Assembly: GCA_963575745.1 (NCBI GenBank)
Contig: CAUYUJ010015837.1
Coordinates: forward strand, 1,700,540 to 1,764,539
DNA from: Prorocentrum cordatum
Taxonomy: Eukaryota; Sar; Dinophyceae; Prorocentrales; Prorocentraceae
DNA length: 64,000 nucleotides
Direction: 5' to 3'
The number at the start of each line of letters is the position of its first letter. The stretch's first letter is position 1. Shown here in pieces: positions 10,261 through 21,007 of the stretch. The notes beneath the pieces are model-generated. The model was not told the origin of the DNA. It did no database searches and saw only the letters and a program-made list of their open reading frames with translations. Made by a program: the position numbers and the translations under genes.

Positions 10261-10597
10261 TCCGAGATTTGCCTCCACTTCCTGGGGCCATCAGAATCTT
10301 TGACATGGGCCCAAAACATTTGTTCAATAATGAATGTGGCTTTCTCGCCAGGGCTATCCTGGGCGCCCTGACAATCCGCACCCCCCGAAAAAGTTATCCG
10401 GGCGAAGGACCCAGCCATGTGCAGTTGTGAGTGCCGTCGTTGCGGGCATCGCCTCATGGGGCCATGAAGCTTGCGAAGGGTGTGCCGATGTGGGGCTGGG
10501 CCGCCGTGTGGCGGAGCCCACTGTGGGGCCGCGAGACGCGTGAGGAGAGCCCCGCAGTGGGGCGGGGCCGCGACTGGGGCCTTTGGCGGAGCTCCTT
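10261..10597. other. Transition sequence into the 75-80 bp satellite
   Basis: Mostly unique up to about 10440. It then shows diverged pieces of the downstream satellite unit (GGGGCCATGAAGC, CTGGGGCCTTTGGCGGAGCT). No gene seen. Confidence 0.5.
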
Positions 10598-10732
10598 CTG
10601 AGGAAAAGGAGGAGGAGGAGGAGGAGGAGGAGGACGAGGAGGAGGACGAGGAGGAGGAGGAGGACGAGGAGGAGGACGAGGAGGAGGAGGAGGACGAGGA
10701 GGAGGAGGAGGAGGAGAAGGAGGAGGTGGGGA
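10598..10732. repeat. (GAG)n/(GAC)n purine-rich array
   Basis: GGAGGAGGACGAGGAGG units, about 135 bp, inside the satellite region. Reads as poly-Glu/Asp on plus and poly-Ser or poly-Pro on minus. Confidence 0.9.
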
Positions 10733-10759
10733 AGCGCATGCGGACACCGCCACTAGGGA

Positions 10760-12130
10760 CCGTCGGTGAAGCTCCCCCATGGAGCCACGAAACGCTATAT
10801 TGGACGGGGGAAACTCATGCGAGTGCAGCCACCAGGGCAGTCGGTGGAGCCCCCTTTTATGGGGCCAGGGAATCGCATGCGAACACCGCCGCTGGGGCCT
10901 TCGGTGGAGCTCCCTATAGGGCCACGAAGCGTTGCACTGGAAGGGGGAACCGCATGCGAGTGCAGCCTCTAGGGCCTCTGGTGGAGCTCCCACGAAACGC
11001 TGCACTAGGCGCAGGAACCGCATGCGAGTGCAGCCAGTTGGGCCTTCGGTGGAGCTCCCGATTCGCCACGAAGCGTTGCCCTGGGCGGGGGTCCCGCATC
11101 CGAGTGCAGTCACCGGAGCCTTCGGTAGAGTTCCCTATGAGGCCACCAAACGCTCCACTGGGCGGGGGAACCGCATGCGAGGGCAGCCACTGGAGCCGTC
11201 GGTAGAGCTCCGTATGGGGCCACGAAACGCTCCACTTCGGGTGTTGCTAGAAGTGCCCCTGGCCCAAGGTACCCCCAGCTTTTCGCTCCATGTTTGGGCC
11301 CTTGGGGCCTTCTGGGCCTCGTGAGGGGTGCTCTGGAGGTCGTTTGGGCAACCCCGAGAATCCTGGGGGCACCTTGGGTCAGGGGCACTTATAGAAACAC
11401 CCGACCACTGAGCGGTGGAACCACATGCGAGAGCAGCCACTGGAGCCTTCGGTGGAGCTCCCTATGGGGCCACGAGAGGCTGTACTGGGCGGGGGTCCCG
11501 CATGCGAGAGCAGCCACTGGATTCTTCGGTGGAGCTGCCGTATGGGGCCACGGAACGCTGCATTGGGCCGCCCAATTTGGGCGGGTGTCCCGCATGCGAG
11601 AGAAGCCACTAGGGCCTAGCTCCCTATGGGGCCACGAAGCGCTCGCTGTACTGGGTGGGGGTCCCGCATGCGAGAGCAGCCGCTGGGGCCTTCGGTATAG
11701 ATCCCTGTGGGGCATCGAAGCGCTGCACTGGGTGGGGGTCCCGCATGCGAGCGCCACTGAGGCCTTCGGTGGAGCTGCCTATGGGGCCACGGAACGCTAC
11801 ACTGGGTGGGGGTTCGCATGCGAGAGCAGTCACTGGGGCCTCCGGTGAAGCTCCCTATGGGGCCGCGAAACGCTGTGTTGGGTTTGGGTCCCGCATACGA
11901 GAGCAGCCATTAGATTATTCGGTGGAGCTCCTTCTGGGGTCACGAAACGCTACACTGGGTGGGGGTCGCATGCGAGAGCAGCCACTGGGGGCTTCGGTGA
12001 AGCTCCCCATGGGGCCACGAAGCGCTGTACTGGGCGGGGGTCCCGCATGCGAGGGCAGCCACCAGGCCCTTCGGTGGAGCTCCCCATGGGGCCACGAAGC
12101 GCTGCACTGGGTGAGGGAGGCGCATACAGA
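10760..12130 (+). repeat. 75-80 bp satellite array
   Basis: About 16 tandem units, each with GGGCGGGGG..CCGCATGCGAG, then GCAGCCACTGGGGCCTTCGG, then TGGAGCTCCCTATGGGGCC, then ACGAAACGCTGCACTGG. Spacing between units is 75-80 bp. The array is interrupted once by an inserted inverted-repeat element at 11237-11404. A second, shorter array of the same unit lies at 41595-41905. Every frame is partly open because of the unit; I call no gene. Confidence 0.92.
11237..11404. mobile_element. MITE-like element with 41-bp inverted repeats and 5-bp TSD
   Basis: A 168-bp insertion in the satellite. The left end starts TCGGGTGTTGCTAGAAGTGC and the right end, reverse-complemented, starts TCGGGTGTTTCTATAAGTGC. 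The match continues to CCCCCAG with 4 mismatches in about 41. CCACT flanks both sides (11232-11236 and 11405-11409). Neighbouring satellite units read CGCTCCACTGGGCGG uninterrupted, so they represent the empty site. No coding capacity. The superfamily is not identifiable from this alone. Confidence 0.85.
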
Positions 12131-12300
12131 TGAGGGCAGAGGCAAGGAGTGGGAGGAGGGAGGAGGGAGGAAGGGGAGGAGGGCGTCAGGAGGAGGTGAA
12201 AGGACGCGCGTCGCTGTCTCTTCAACGAGGACTCAACACCACAGGATGGTTGGGAAAAGCCTCAGGGAGAGAGGGGAGTAAACCTCCCCGGAGGGCAGAG
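12131..12300. repeat. Purine tract plus 'ACACCACAGGATGGTTG' tail
   Basis: A GGAGGAGGGAGG tract, then CGCTGTCTCTTCAACGAGG and ACTCAACACCACAGGATGG. The same purine tract plus tail follows the second 75-80 bp array (two copies, 42140-42200 and 42250-42303). Array, purine tract and tail therefore travel as one composite repeat. Confidence 0.8.
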
Positions 12301-12304
12301 GTTT

Positions 12305-12739
12305 TTGGAAGAGGACATGAATAACTCGCTATACCACCTTCGCCCAAAGGGCTGGTGGGATTATCTAGGAGATCGTGCGTCTTCAGTTTCCCGAGAATCG
12401 GCTACGCCGCTACAGCCGGCACGTCGAGTAAGAAAACACCTTGTCAGCAGGTGTCCCAAAGGAAATGTCTTATCCCCTGGTGGCCCCAAGGACCCACAGA
12501 AGCTCTGGGGCACCTCGGGACGGGCAAAGATCGACGAGTCGTGTGTCCAAAGATGTGTCGATAGCCAGGTTTACGATCGCATATGTGTATTGCTTCCCCA
12601 GCATATCTGGGTCACAGATCGACGTGTGCAATTCAGTTGCGTCTTAGACAGGGGGAACGAGGCCGTACAGGGTATAGGGCAGCTTGGGCGGTCGTGCATA
12701 GTAATCCTGGAAACAATGACGTGGAGGGGGTGTCATTAA
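12305..12739 (+). other. Unassigned open frame (144 codons), probably not a gene
   Basis: A non-repetitive frame starting MEEDMNNSLYHLRPKGWWDY. The first part (12326-12360) matches a dispersed sequence at 29985-30022 that is not open there, which argues against coding. No domain is recognised. Confidence 0.12.
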
Positions 12740-13505
12740 GCCTGGCCTCGGCATGTGGGTAGAGCGTAACATGATTTAGGAAAGGGAGGTTACACCCACA
12801 CACACATGTACACATATCTACATGTGCAGTCTAAGAACAATAACTGCATTCTTCTGACACCGAGCACAGGGCGATTGATATATCAGCACTGCATCTTCGC
12901 ATCTGCAAATCTCGATTGTTACGCTTGCACTTAGTGTATCAGCCTGATCCCGTTCTATTTTCATTTTCATTGAAGCACGTCCGTTACCCGACGAACATAT
13001 CAGGAGACCGTCTGCCCAGAATCTGCAAGTTCAATCATACCAGCAGCTCGCTCGAGCGCGTCTGCCAGCTCCGTGCTCGAGCTATCTGCCCGGAATTTCT
13101 ACGGCTCGATGAGGAGGCATTTTCCACGATGGCCGCGAGCCCGGCCGGCTCCGCAGGACGACGGAGAGCACGGGCTGGAGGAGAGGGCCCCGCTGCAGCT
13201 GCCTTTTCGCGGGCTGCGTTCGCTCTCTCCGCTTGTGGCCTTTCACTTCGAGCCTATTTTTCCTGACTGCTTGGAGGATGCGGGGCCCCGGTTTCCGTCG
13301 GAAGGTCAGATAGGGCGACCACCGAAGCCCCACGGATTGCTTAGGCGTTCTGGGATCCGCTGGAATCCGGTGCGAAGGGGATGGGGTTCAATTATCCCGT
13401 TGCTTGCGGCAAGTTCCGCCACCGCGCCAGCCCAGCACTCTGGGTGGCGAATGTTGGAGGGTGCACGGGAGCCCGTCATGTGTCACAGCTCGTGTCTCTA
13501 GGTTT
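12740..13505. other. Unique sequence, no gene seen
   Basis: About 770 bp of mixed composition with a short CACACACATGTACACATAT microsatellite near 12797. A few short open frames without recognisable motifs. Confidence 0.5.
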
Positions 13506-14105
13506 TGGGCCGTGATGAGGACAATGAGAATTATGAGGATGATGGGGATGATGACGATGATGGCGATCATTGTGACGGTGATGATGAGGTTGACGATGAT
13601 GGTGATGATGGTGATGTTGATGTTGATGATGTTGATGGTTATGATGTTTGATGATGAAGGTGATGATGATGGTGAGGATGATGCCGATGATGATGATGAT
13701 GAACATGATGATGATGATGATGATGATGATGAAATTGATGATGATGTTGGTGACGGTGAGGGTGATGGTGATGGTGTAGGTGTTGATGATGTTGATGGCG
13801 ATGGTTATGATGATGACGGCCATGACAGTAATCATGAGCATAGTGGTGATCATGATCATGGTGATGATCATCACCATCGCCATAATCCTAACTATCAGCA
13901 TTGTTATCATCATCATCACCATCAGCAGCATCACCCCCCACATCATTAGTGTCATCATAATGATCATGACGAGGATGGGGATGGGGATGGTGATACGGAT
14001 GACTTGCGGACGATGGTGATGGTGTTGATATTGATGATGATGATTATGATGATGATGATGATGGTGATGCTAGTGGCGACGACAACGACGACGACGACGG
14101 CGGTG
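13506..14105. repeat. (GAT)n array
   Basis: GATGATGATGGTGATG units for about 600 bp, with a stretch of opposite-strand CATCATCACC near 13870-13950, so polarity also flips here. Reads as poly-Asp/Met/Ile in different frames. Confidence 0.93.
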
Positions 14106-14375
14106 ATGGTTGATGACGAGAAGGAGGAGGACGCGGGGGATGAAGAGGAGGAGTAGGAGGACTAGGAGGAGGAGAAGGAAGAGGAGGAGGGGGAGGAGGA
14201 TGGTGATGATGATGGTGGTGGTGATGAAGATGAGGATGTGGAGGGGCAGAAGGAGGACGACGACGACGTTGATGATGATGATCGTGGTGGTGATGATGAA
14301 GGTGGTGATGGTGATGAGGACGATAGTGAGGAGAAGGAGGAGGAGGAGGAGGAGGAGCAGCAGGCAGCAGGTGGA
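14106..14375. repeat. (GGA/GAT)n purine-rich array
   Basis: Continuation of the GAT array as GGAGGAGG and GATGATGG. Confidence 0.9.
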
Positions 14376-14454
14376 GGACTCGGAAGGCCGTCACGTGTGA
14401 CACCTTTTCGTCTTGACTATGTGATGAGTTTTGTTGGAACTCGTGTGTGCCGTC

Positions 14455-14660
14455 TTTTGGCTGTCTCGGCGTCTTGGGCCGCCTTGTCGCCGTCTTGGGC
14501 AGTCGAAGGACCTTACAGGGTCGCCGTGGGTTCCACAGGCGGTCATCGTGGGTTGTTTGGAAGCCTCGTGCGCCATCTTTTGACCCTTGTGGGGGCGTCC
14601 TGGGCCGTGTTGGGAAAAACCGTGGGTGAGTCTTGGGCCGTCTCCAACTGACGGAAGTCC
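14455..14660 (+). repeat. CTTGGGCCGTC-type repeat, block 3
   Basis: GTCTTGGGCCGTC and CGTCTTGGGC units of the CTTGGGGCC family. It ends in CCGAAAAGGCGAAAAGACGA, related to the island in blocks 2 and 6. Confidence 0.75.
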
Positions 14661-14734
14661 GAAAAGGCGAAAAGACGAAAATTCCCCAAACAGTGTTTGC
14701 ACATTTGGGTTTTTATTTCTGTTCTAAGAAACTG

Positions 14735-15015
14735 GGGCCGTCGCCGCCCCATCGCCGCCGCCGCCTCGTCGCCGCCCGTCGTCTGGGCTTGGGTGTCGGT
14801 CTGGCGGCTCCGTGCTCGCCGTCGCCGCCCCGTCGCCGCCTCGTCGCCGCCCGTCGTCTGGGCTTGGGTGTCGGTCTGGCGGTTCCGTGCTCGCCGTCGC
14901 CGCCCCGTCGCCGCCTCGTCGCCGCTTGTCGTCTGGGCCTGAGTATCGGTCCAGCGGCTGTGTGCTCGCCGTCGCAGCCCCATCGTCGCCGTCGCCGCCC
15001 GGCCGCCGCCTCGCA
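14735..15015 (+). repeat. 75-bp tandem repeat, about 3 copies
   Basis: GTCGTCTGGGCTTGGGTGTC starts at 14778, 14853 and 14928, exactly 75 bp apart, and each is followed by a GCCGTCGCCGCCCCGTCGCC segment. Since 75 is 25 codons, several frames stay open (for example VVWAWVSVWR repeated). I do not regard this as a gene. Confidence 0.9.
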
Positions 15016-15029
15016 TAGATTTTCCTTTC

Positions 15030-15865
15030 TTACAAAGAATGAGAATATACCCCTCCTTTCTGGGAGCTACCCCCGGGGTTACCTTCTACCTTTTCGTATT
15101 CAATTTTACGTATGGTTCTGCCCCCTCGCCCATCCTGAATATGAACGCATACCATCCCAGCCAGGCTGGTACCGGTCCCCCCATCCTCTGGAAGAGATAC
15201 AATGCGCGCGCACTGTACATCACAGATCATCAGTTGTCAAGACTCCCTTGCAAAAAAACGGCGGAGTGCAAACACGCGCGTCGTCGCGCGCGCTTGCCGC
15301 AATCCTTCAACAAAAACCAAGGTTTCGCAAGGATGCCAAAGTCGAGTGTCCAAAACATACACACAACACATGATTTCGCAACACTGGTTTTCAAAAAAAA
15401 AAAAAAAAAAAAAAAACGCCCGCGTCCTTGCGAATATCTAAGAGAACCATCGGTTTGTTTCCAACATGTTCGCCAAATCCTACCAAACGTGTTTCGCGCG
15501 CGCATGTCGGAATCGTTCGAACGCCCTTGCGCGCGTGCTGCCGCGAGAATCTCTTGCAACAAACGAGACGAGGTCCACGCGCGCGTCGTCGCGCGCGCAT
15601 GCCGGAATCAGCCACAAGTCTCCTAGGTGTCGCGGGGATTTAAAGACCGAGTGTCCCGAAACCATAGATCTTCAAGAAAGAAAATGGCTTCGCAACAACA
15701 CATATCAAAAAAGCCTGCGTTCGCGCTCTTGCGGGTTCTTGAGGGAAACCATCGTGTTTTCAACAGTGTCATGGAATTCTGCCAAACGGACCTCTCGCGC
15801 CGCATGCCGAAATCATTCGAACGCCCTTTTGCGCGCGTGTTTGGGGGGCACGGTCCGTGTCGAAT
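15030..15865 (+). repeat. R290 family: header and CG-rich units
   Basis: Header (about 15030-15200) carries GCCCATCCTGAATATGAA and CATCCCAGCCAGGC, shared with six other headers. Then come R290 units with the hairpin core ACGCGCGTCGTCGCGCGCG at about 15273 and 15580. Typical unit order: GACGAAGTGC, the (CG)n core, ATGCCGAAATCCTTCAAAA, GGTTTCGCAACA, TTTTCAAAAAAGC, then CGAACGCCCTTGCGCGCG and GTCGCGAGAATC. A 23-base A run sits at about 15393. No functional ORF. Confidence 0.85.
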
Positions 15866-15879
15866 AATATTTTGCGGCC

Positions 15880-16290
15880 GTTTTCGCGCGTCGGCCGTGC
15901 TCGCATGTCGAACTCTACCCAAGACCTTCATCACCGACGCGAGGACACTGTCATCGCCGTTGGCGTGATCAGCATCGGCGCCGTCACTGGCCGCGCCGTC
16001 GTCGCCACCAACAACGTCACCAGCAACGATGCGACGATCATCGTGTCTACTGTTGTCGACGCGGCCATGATACCGCGCCCGCCCAAGACGCCGACTCGCA
16101 CTAAAGTGCCCGCTGGGATGTGCCCAGCGGTCAGCGCCACCGCGGACGCGTCGGTCGCGCCACACTAGCTGGCCGCTGCGCGCGCGCATGCGCGGGCTGG
16201 CGCGGCCGCAGAGACGCACCAGCCAGCGCCAAGCACTCATCGCAATCGCCGCCGCCGTGGGTGTTGCAAACCAAGTTGTGGGTGAGCGGG
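15880..16290 (+). repeat. RNY cassette, copy 1 (dual-strand open frames)
   Basis: A 400-bp segment shared by five places in the window. The plus frame contains TVIAVGVISIGAVTGRAVV and stops at a TAG (16166-16168). The minus frame starts at ATG 16140 (MALTAGHIPAGTLVRVGVLG) and ends at 15931, 69 codons. Plus codons are almost all purine-N-C, so both strands look coding. It could be a small gene family or a decayed GTC/GCC triplet array; I favour the latter. Downstream is TTGCAAACCAAGTTGTGGGT. Confidence 0.6.
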
Positions 16291-16358
16291 CGGGATGTTT
16301 GAAGGAACATGGGGTTTGTCAGTCCGTCTGTAAAAACTAATTCTTCGTTCTAAAAAGA
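16291..16358. other. Junction between RNY cassette and duplication
   Basis: Short linker with no separate feature. It includes the end of the GGGTGAGCGGGCGGGATG tail and AT-rich sequence. Confidence 0.3.
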
Positions 16359-17786
16359 GAATAGACTCTACCCCCCCGGCGTTATCGGTACCCCCTTTCG
16401 GGTATGTAAATCACATATGATTCTGACCACATGCCCATCCTAAATATGAAATCGCAATGACCCAGGCCAGCCGGTATCCCCCCCTTGAGGTTCCCTTGTA
16501 AAAACACTATGCGGTGACATTTTGTGTTCTAACTTCGCATTTTTTTCAGGAATCCCTTGCAACAAATTGGACGAAGTGCAGACGCGCGCGTCGTCGCGCG
16601 CGCATGCCGAAATCCTTCAAAAACCTTCGGTGCCAGAAGGATTTCGCAATCGAGTTTCCAAAAAAAACATACCAAAATGCAGGGCTTCGCAACACTACTT
16701 TGTTAAAAAAGCTTACGCGCGAGCTCTTGCGAACTCTTAAGAAACCATAGTTTTTCACGATTTTCACAAAATGCTACCAAACGGGCTTCGCGGGCGCGTC
16801 GAAATCTATCGAACGCCCTTTCGCGTGTGCCGTCGCGAGAATCCTCTACAAAAAATGGGACGAAGTGCAGACGCGCGCGTTGTCGCGCGCGTATGCCGAA
16901 ATCCTTCAAAACCCATCGGTTTCGGAAGGATTTCCAAATCGTGTGTCCAAAACACCTACAAGAACCCAAGGTTTCGCAACACGGATTTTCAACAAAAGCG
17001 TGCGCGCGCGCTTTTGCGTCGTCGTCGTCGTCGTCGCCGTCCTCCCTCCTCCCGCGTCGTCGTCGTCGTCGTCGCCTACTTCATCCTCTGTCTTTCCTCG
17101 TGTTCGTCGTCGTCGTCCACGTTGGCGTCGTGTTTTCCGTCGTCGTTGTCGCCGTGGTCGTCCTTCCTCCTTCCTCGTCGTCGTCGTCGTCCGTCGTCGG
17201 CGTCGTCGTCGTCCCTCCTATTTCGTCGCCGTCATCGACGTCGTCGTCGTCGTTGTCGTCGTCGTCGTCTTCCTTCCTTCCTCGTCGTTGTCGTCGTCGG
17301 CGTCGCCGTCCTTCCTCCTTCGTCGTTGGCGTCGTCGCCGTCCTCCCTCCTCCCTTGTCGTTGTCGTCGTTGTCGTCGTTGTCGCCGTCGTCGTCCTCCC
17401 TCCTCCCTCGTCGTCGTCTTCGTTGGCGACGTCGTTGTCGTCGTCGTTGTCTTCGTCGTCGTCGTCGTCGGCGTCGTCGTCGTCGTCGGCGTCGTCGTCG
17501 TCGTCGTTGTCATCGTCGTCGTCGTCGGCGTCGTCGTCGTCGTCGGTGTCGTCGTCGTCGTCGTCGTGGTCGCTGTCGTCGTCGAAGTCGTTGGAGACGT
17601 CGTCGGTGTCGTCGGCGCCGGTGTCGTGGCCTAGTGCCATCTAGTACCTACCGCCACGGTCTTGTCTTAAGAGGTCTTGCGACCAAGCTGCGGGTGGGAG
17701 GGTGGGATGTTTGCACGAGCAGCGGAGAAGACAGCTTCAAGACGGTCAAAGTGAATTGCACCGCATAGGTTCTCTTTTCTAGAAAA
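16359..17786 (+). repeat. 1.4-kb tandem duplication, unit A (R290 plus GTC array)
   Basis: Starts GAATAGACTCTACCCCCC and is followed by a header, two R290 units 289 bp apart (cores near 16582 and 16871), a (GTC)n array (about 17013-17630) and the tail CGGGTGGGAGGGTGGGATG. The adjacent unit B repeats the same order with an offset of 1,428-1,440 bp and high identity. Confidence 0.9.
17013..17630. repeat. (GTC)n array in unit A
   Basis: GTCGTCGTC with GCC, CTCC and GGC variants for about 620 bp. Three plus frames and two minus frames are open (poly-Ser, poly-Val, poly-Arg, poly-Asp, poly-Thr), a sign of repeat and not of genes. Confidence 0.93.
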
Positions 17787-19155
17787 GAATAGACTCTACC
17801 CCCCCTGGCGTTATCGGTCCCCCTTTCGGGCATGTAAATCATATAGGATTACGGCCACATGTCCATCCTAAATATGAAATCACAATGTCCCAGGCCAGCC
17901 CGCATCCCCCCCCCTTAGGTCTCTTGTAAAAAACAGCATGCGGTGACATTTTTGTTCTAACATAACACTTTCTTCACGAATACATTGCAAACAATTGGAA
18001 GAAGTGCGCACGCGCGCGTCGTCGCGCGCGCATGCCGAAATCCTTCAAAACTTTCGGTGTCGGAAGGATTTCGCAATCGAGTTTCCAAACAACAAACCAA
18101 AACGCAGGGTTTCGCAACACTGATTTGTTAAAAAAACTTACGCGCGAGCTCTTGCGAAATCTTAAGAAAACCATAGTTTTTCCAGATTTCCACAAAATGC
18201 TACCAAACGGGCTTCGCGCGCGCGCATGTCGAAATCTGTCGAACGCCCTTTCGCGTGTGCCGTCGCGAGAATCCTCTACAAAAAATGGGACGAAGTGCAG
18301 ACGCGCGCGTTGTCGCGCGCGTATGCCGAAATCCTTCAAAACCCATCGGTTTCGGAAGGACTTCAAAATCGTGTGTCCAAAAAAACCTACAAACACACAA
18401 GGTTTCGCAACACGGATTTTCAACAAAAGCGTGCGCGCGCGCTCTTGCGTCGTCGTCGCCGCCGTCCTCCCTCCTCCCGCGTCGTCGTCGTCGTCGCCTA
18501 CTTCGTCCTCTGTCTGCCCTCGTGTTCGTCGTCGTCGTCCTCTTTGGCGTCGTGGTCGTTTCCGTCGTCGTTGTCGCCGTGGTCGTCCTTCCTCCTCCTC
18601 CCTCGTCGTCGTCGTCGTCCGTCGTCGGCGTCTCGTCGTCGTCCCTCCTATTTCGTCGCCGTCAGCGTCGTCGTCGTCGTTGTCGTCATCGTCGTCTTCC
18701 CTCCTCCCTCGTCGTTGTCGTCGTCGGCGTCGCCGTCCTTCCTCCTTCTTTACGTTCGCGTCGTCGCCGTCCTCCCTCCTCCCTCGTCGTTGTCGTCGTT
18801 GTCGTCGTTGTCGCCGTCGTCGTCCTCCCCCCTCCCTCGTCGTCGTCCTCGTTGGCGACGTCGTCGTCGTCGGCGTCGTCGTCGGCGTCGTCGTCTTTGC
18901 GACGACGACGTCGGCGTCGTCGTCGTCGCCGCCGTCGTCGTCGTCGTCGTGGTCGCTGTCGTCGTCGGCGTCGGTTTCGTGGCCAAGTGCCATGCGGTAC
19001 CTACCGTCACGGTCTTGACTTAAGAGGTCTTGCGACCAAGTTGCGGGTGGGAGGGTGGGATGTTTGCACGAGCAGTGGACAGCTTCAAGACGGTCAAAGT
19101 GGATTTCACCGCATAGCTTGTACCACGTAGACTCTCCTTTTTTAAAATAGAACAG
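17787..19155 (+). repeat. 1.4-kb tandem duplication, unit B
   Basis: Second copy: GAATAGACTCTACCCCCC header, R290 cores near 18011 and 18300 (again 289 bp apart), then a (GTC)n array (about 18446-18985) and the tail. It differs from unit A mainly by loss of triplets in the GTC array. Confidence 0.9.
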
Positions 19156-19435
19156 ATTATATACCCCTCCGCCCCCTGGGGCTATCCGTTCCCCTCTTCG
19201 CTTTGCAAGTTGCAGGCGATTCTACCCCGTCGCCCACCCTAAAGATGAGTTCGTACCATCCCAGCCAGGCCGGCATCGAACCCCCCCCATCATCCTTTGG
19301 AAAAAATGCGATTCACCCGCATTCGCGTATCAAAAATTAGCAGTTTCCAAAATTCCTTCGCACAAAAACTGGACGAAGTGAACGCGCGCGCGTCGTCGCG
19401 CGCGCATGCCGAAATCAAGATCGAGTCTCCAATGT
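19156..19435 (+). repeat. R290 header and partial unit
   Basis: A third header (CACCCTAAAGATGAGTTCGT, CATCCCAGCCAGGC) and one (CG)n core at about 19383-19408. The unit then breaks off after GAGTCTCCAATG into a short TG/TA microsatellite. Confidence 0.85.
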
Positions 19436-19479
19436 GTGTGTGTATATATATAGATATGTCAGGGTACGAGGCCGGGGGC

Positions 19480-20425
19480 CTCTGGCCAGCTGCCTCGACT
19501 CGCCATGGGGGGAGCCCCCCCCCGGGCCTCTCCAGAGCCGCTCCGGAAATCTCCCGAGCAGCTCTGGACGGACCCTGGTGATGTTTCAGCACCAGGAATG
19601 GTTCCCATGCTCGACCCATGTCGCCGAAGCACGTGGTAGAGGTTTCGGAAGCCTCCAACATGGCACCAGACGCTCCCAGGAGCACTCCCAAGAGAGCCCT
19701 GGGAGGCCAAAATTGATGGTTCCCCGATGGTTTTGGAAGGATTTTGGCCTTCTGGTTTCTTCGGTTGCACGCGCTCCAAGACGGCCCAGGGGATCTCCAG
19801 GTCCGCCCCCAAGCAACCCCAGAGGCCCCCAAGACAAGCCCAAGGCGGCCCCGGAGAGCCCAAGGCTGGCCCCACGACAGCCCAAGAAGGCTCCAAAACA
19901 AGCCCAAGAAGGGCCCAAGAGAGGGACCGCGTACCGAACACCCAGGGCTCCCGCCTCAACAGTGACCCCAGAGGCCCCAGGCAGCCCCCAAGAGTCCTCC
20001 AACATGGCTCCAAACGCTTCCAAGACCACTCCCACGAGGGCCCCAGCAGGCCAAAAATTGATGGTTTCACAATAGTTGTGGAAGGGTTTTGGCCTTCTGA
20101 TCTTTGCGGCTGTCCAACGCTCCTAGGCGGCCCAGGAGGCCTCCGAGAGCGCCCGCAAAAAACTCCAGAAGCGCCCAAGGCCGCCCCGAGGCGGTCCCGG
20201 AGAGCCCAAGGCTGGCCCAAGAAGCGCCCAGGGCAGCCCACGAGTGCCCCAAAACAGGCCCGAGAGGTGTCCAAAAGACGGACCGCGTGCGGAAAACCTA
20301 GGGCGTCCGCCTCAAGAGAGCCCCAGGAGGCCTCAGGTAGCTCCCAAGAGGCTTCAAACATGGTTCAAGACGCCTCCAGGAGCACCCCCAAGAGGGTCCC
20401 AACAGGCCAAAATCGTTCTTGCACG
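19480..20425 (-). repeat. CTTGGGGCC-type repeat, block 4 (reverse), ~350-bp higher order
   Basis: The units appear as CCCAAGAGGCCC and GGCCCCAAGA, so the family is in minus orientation. The phrase AAAATTGATGGTTCCCCGAT..TTTTGGCCTTCTG recurs at about 19712, 20048 and (diverged) 20408, a higher-order period of 336-360 bp. Long open frames on both strands here are shadows. Confidence 0.85.
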
Positions 20426-20473
20426 TAGGAATTGGAGGATCTTGGCCTTCTTGTTTCTTCGGCTTAATGGATT

Positions 20474-20675
20474 CCAAGTGACATCCTTCACAAAAGGATT
20501 CCTAGTGAAATCCTTTTACAAAAGGACTCCTATTGAAGTCGTGTACAAAAGGGTTCCTCGTGAAAGCCTTTACAAAAGGTTCCCGACTGGAATCCTTCAC
20601 TCAAGGATTCCAATTGAAATTCTTCCCACAAGAATCTTATGTGAAAACTTGTTTCAAAAGGATTCCGATTGAGGA
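20474..20675 (+). repeat. 27-bp minisatellite, forward array
   Basis: Seven diverged units of the type ACAAAAGGATTCCTATTGAA followed by about 7 more bases. The 27-28 bp length keeps a nine-residue periodic frame (YKRTPIEVV-like). Confidence 0.85.
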
Positions 20676-20679
20676 GCAA

Positions 20680-21005
20680 GAAAGCATGTGATGTTAGCGT
20701 TTTGTTATGTTTGTTTTCGGTTCGGGAGACAGGAAAACATGTGATGTTATTGGTTTTTCTTGTTGTGTTTAATTAATTTTCCCATTTGGGAGCTAGACAT
20801 TTCCAAATCGGCCAAGCCAAAACAACGATAGCCTTTAGACCAAAAGTAAATCACACGTGTTCCTGCTTCCCAGAACATGTGATGTCATTTGTATTTCTGG
20901 TTGTTTCTGGCTCGGGAGCTAGATATTACCAAACCGGCCAAGCCAAAACAACGATATTTTTCATACCAGAAAAACCACAAAAAGGCGTTCACATAACATT
21001 CGGTT
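20680..21005 (+). repeat. Two diverged ~140-bp repeats
   Basis: ACATGTGATGT plus a TTTTTCTTGTTG-like stretch, then GGGAGCTAGA and CGGCCAAGCCAAAACAACGA, occurs at about 20733-20832 and again at 20877-20965. A partial copy lies at about 20686. No gene. Confidence 0.75.
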
Positions 21006-21007
21006 GC

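Noticed and set aside
10454-12281. Long frames over the 75-80 bp satellite
   Set aside because: Open on both strands because the unit lacks stops. The unit length is not a multiple of three in most copies, so no stable protein repeat exists.
15393-15415. Poly(A) tail of a retroposed gene
   Set aside because: The A run lies in the middle of an R290 unit where other copies have TTCAAAAAAGC. It is an expanded A run and not a 3' end.
16771-19130. Several 250-330 codon frames over R290 and GTC arrays
   Set aside because: Three plus frames and a minus frame are open together, with poly-Ser/Val/Arg content from (GTC)n.
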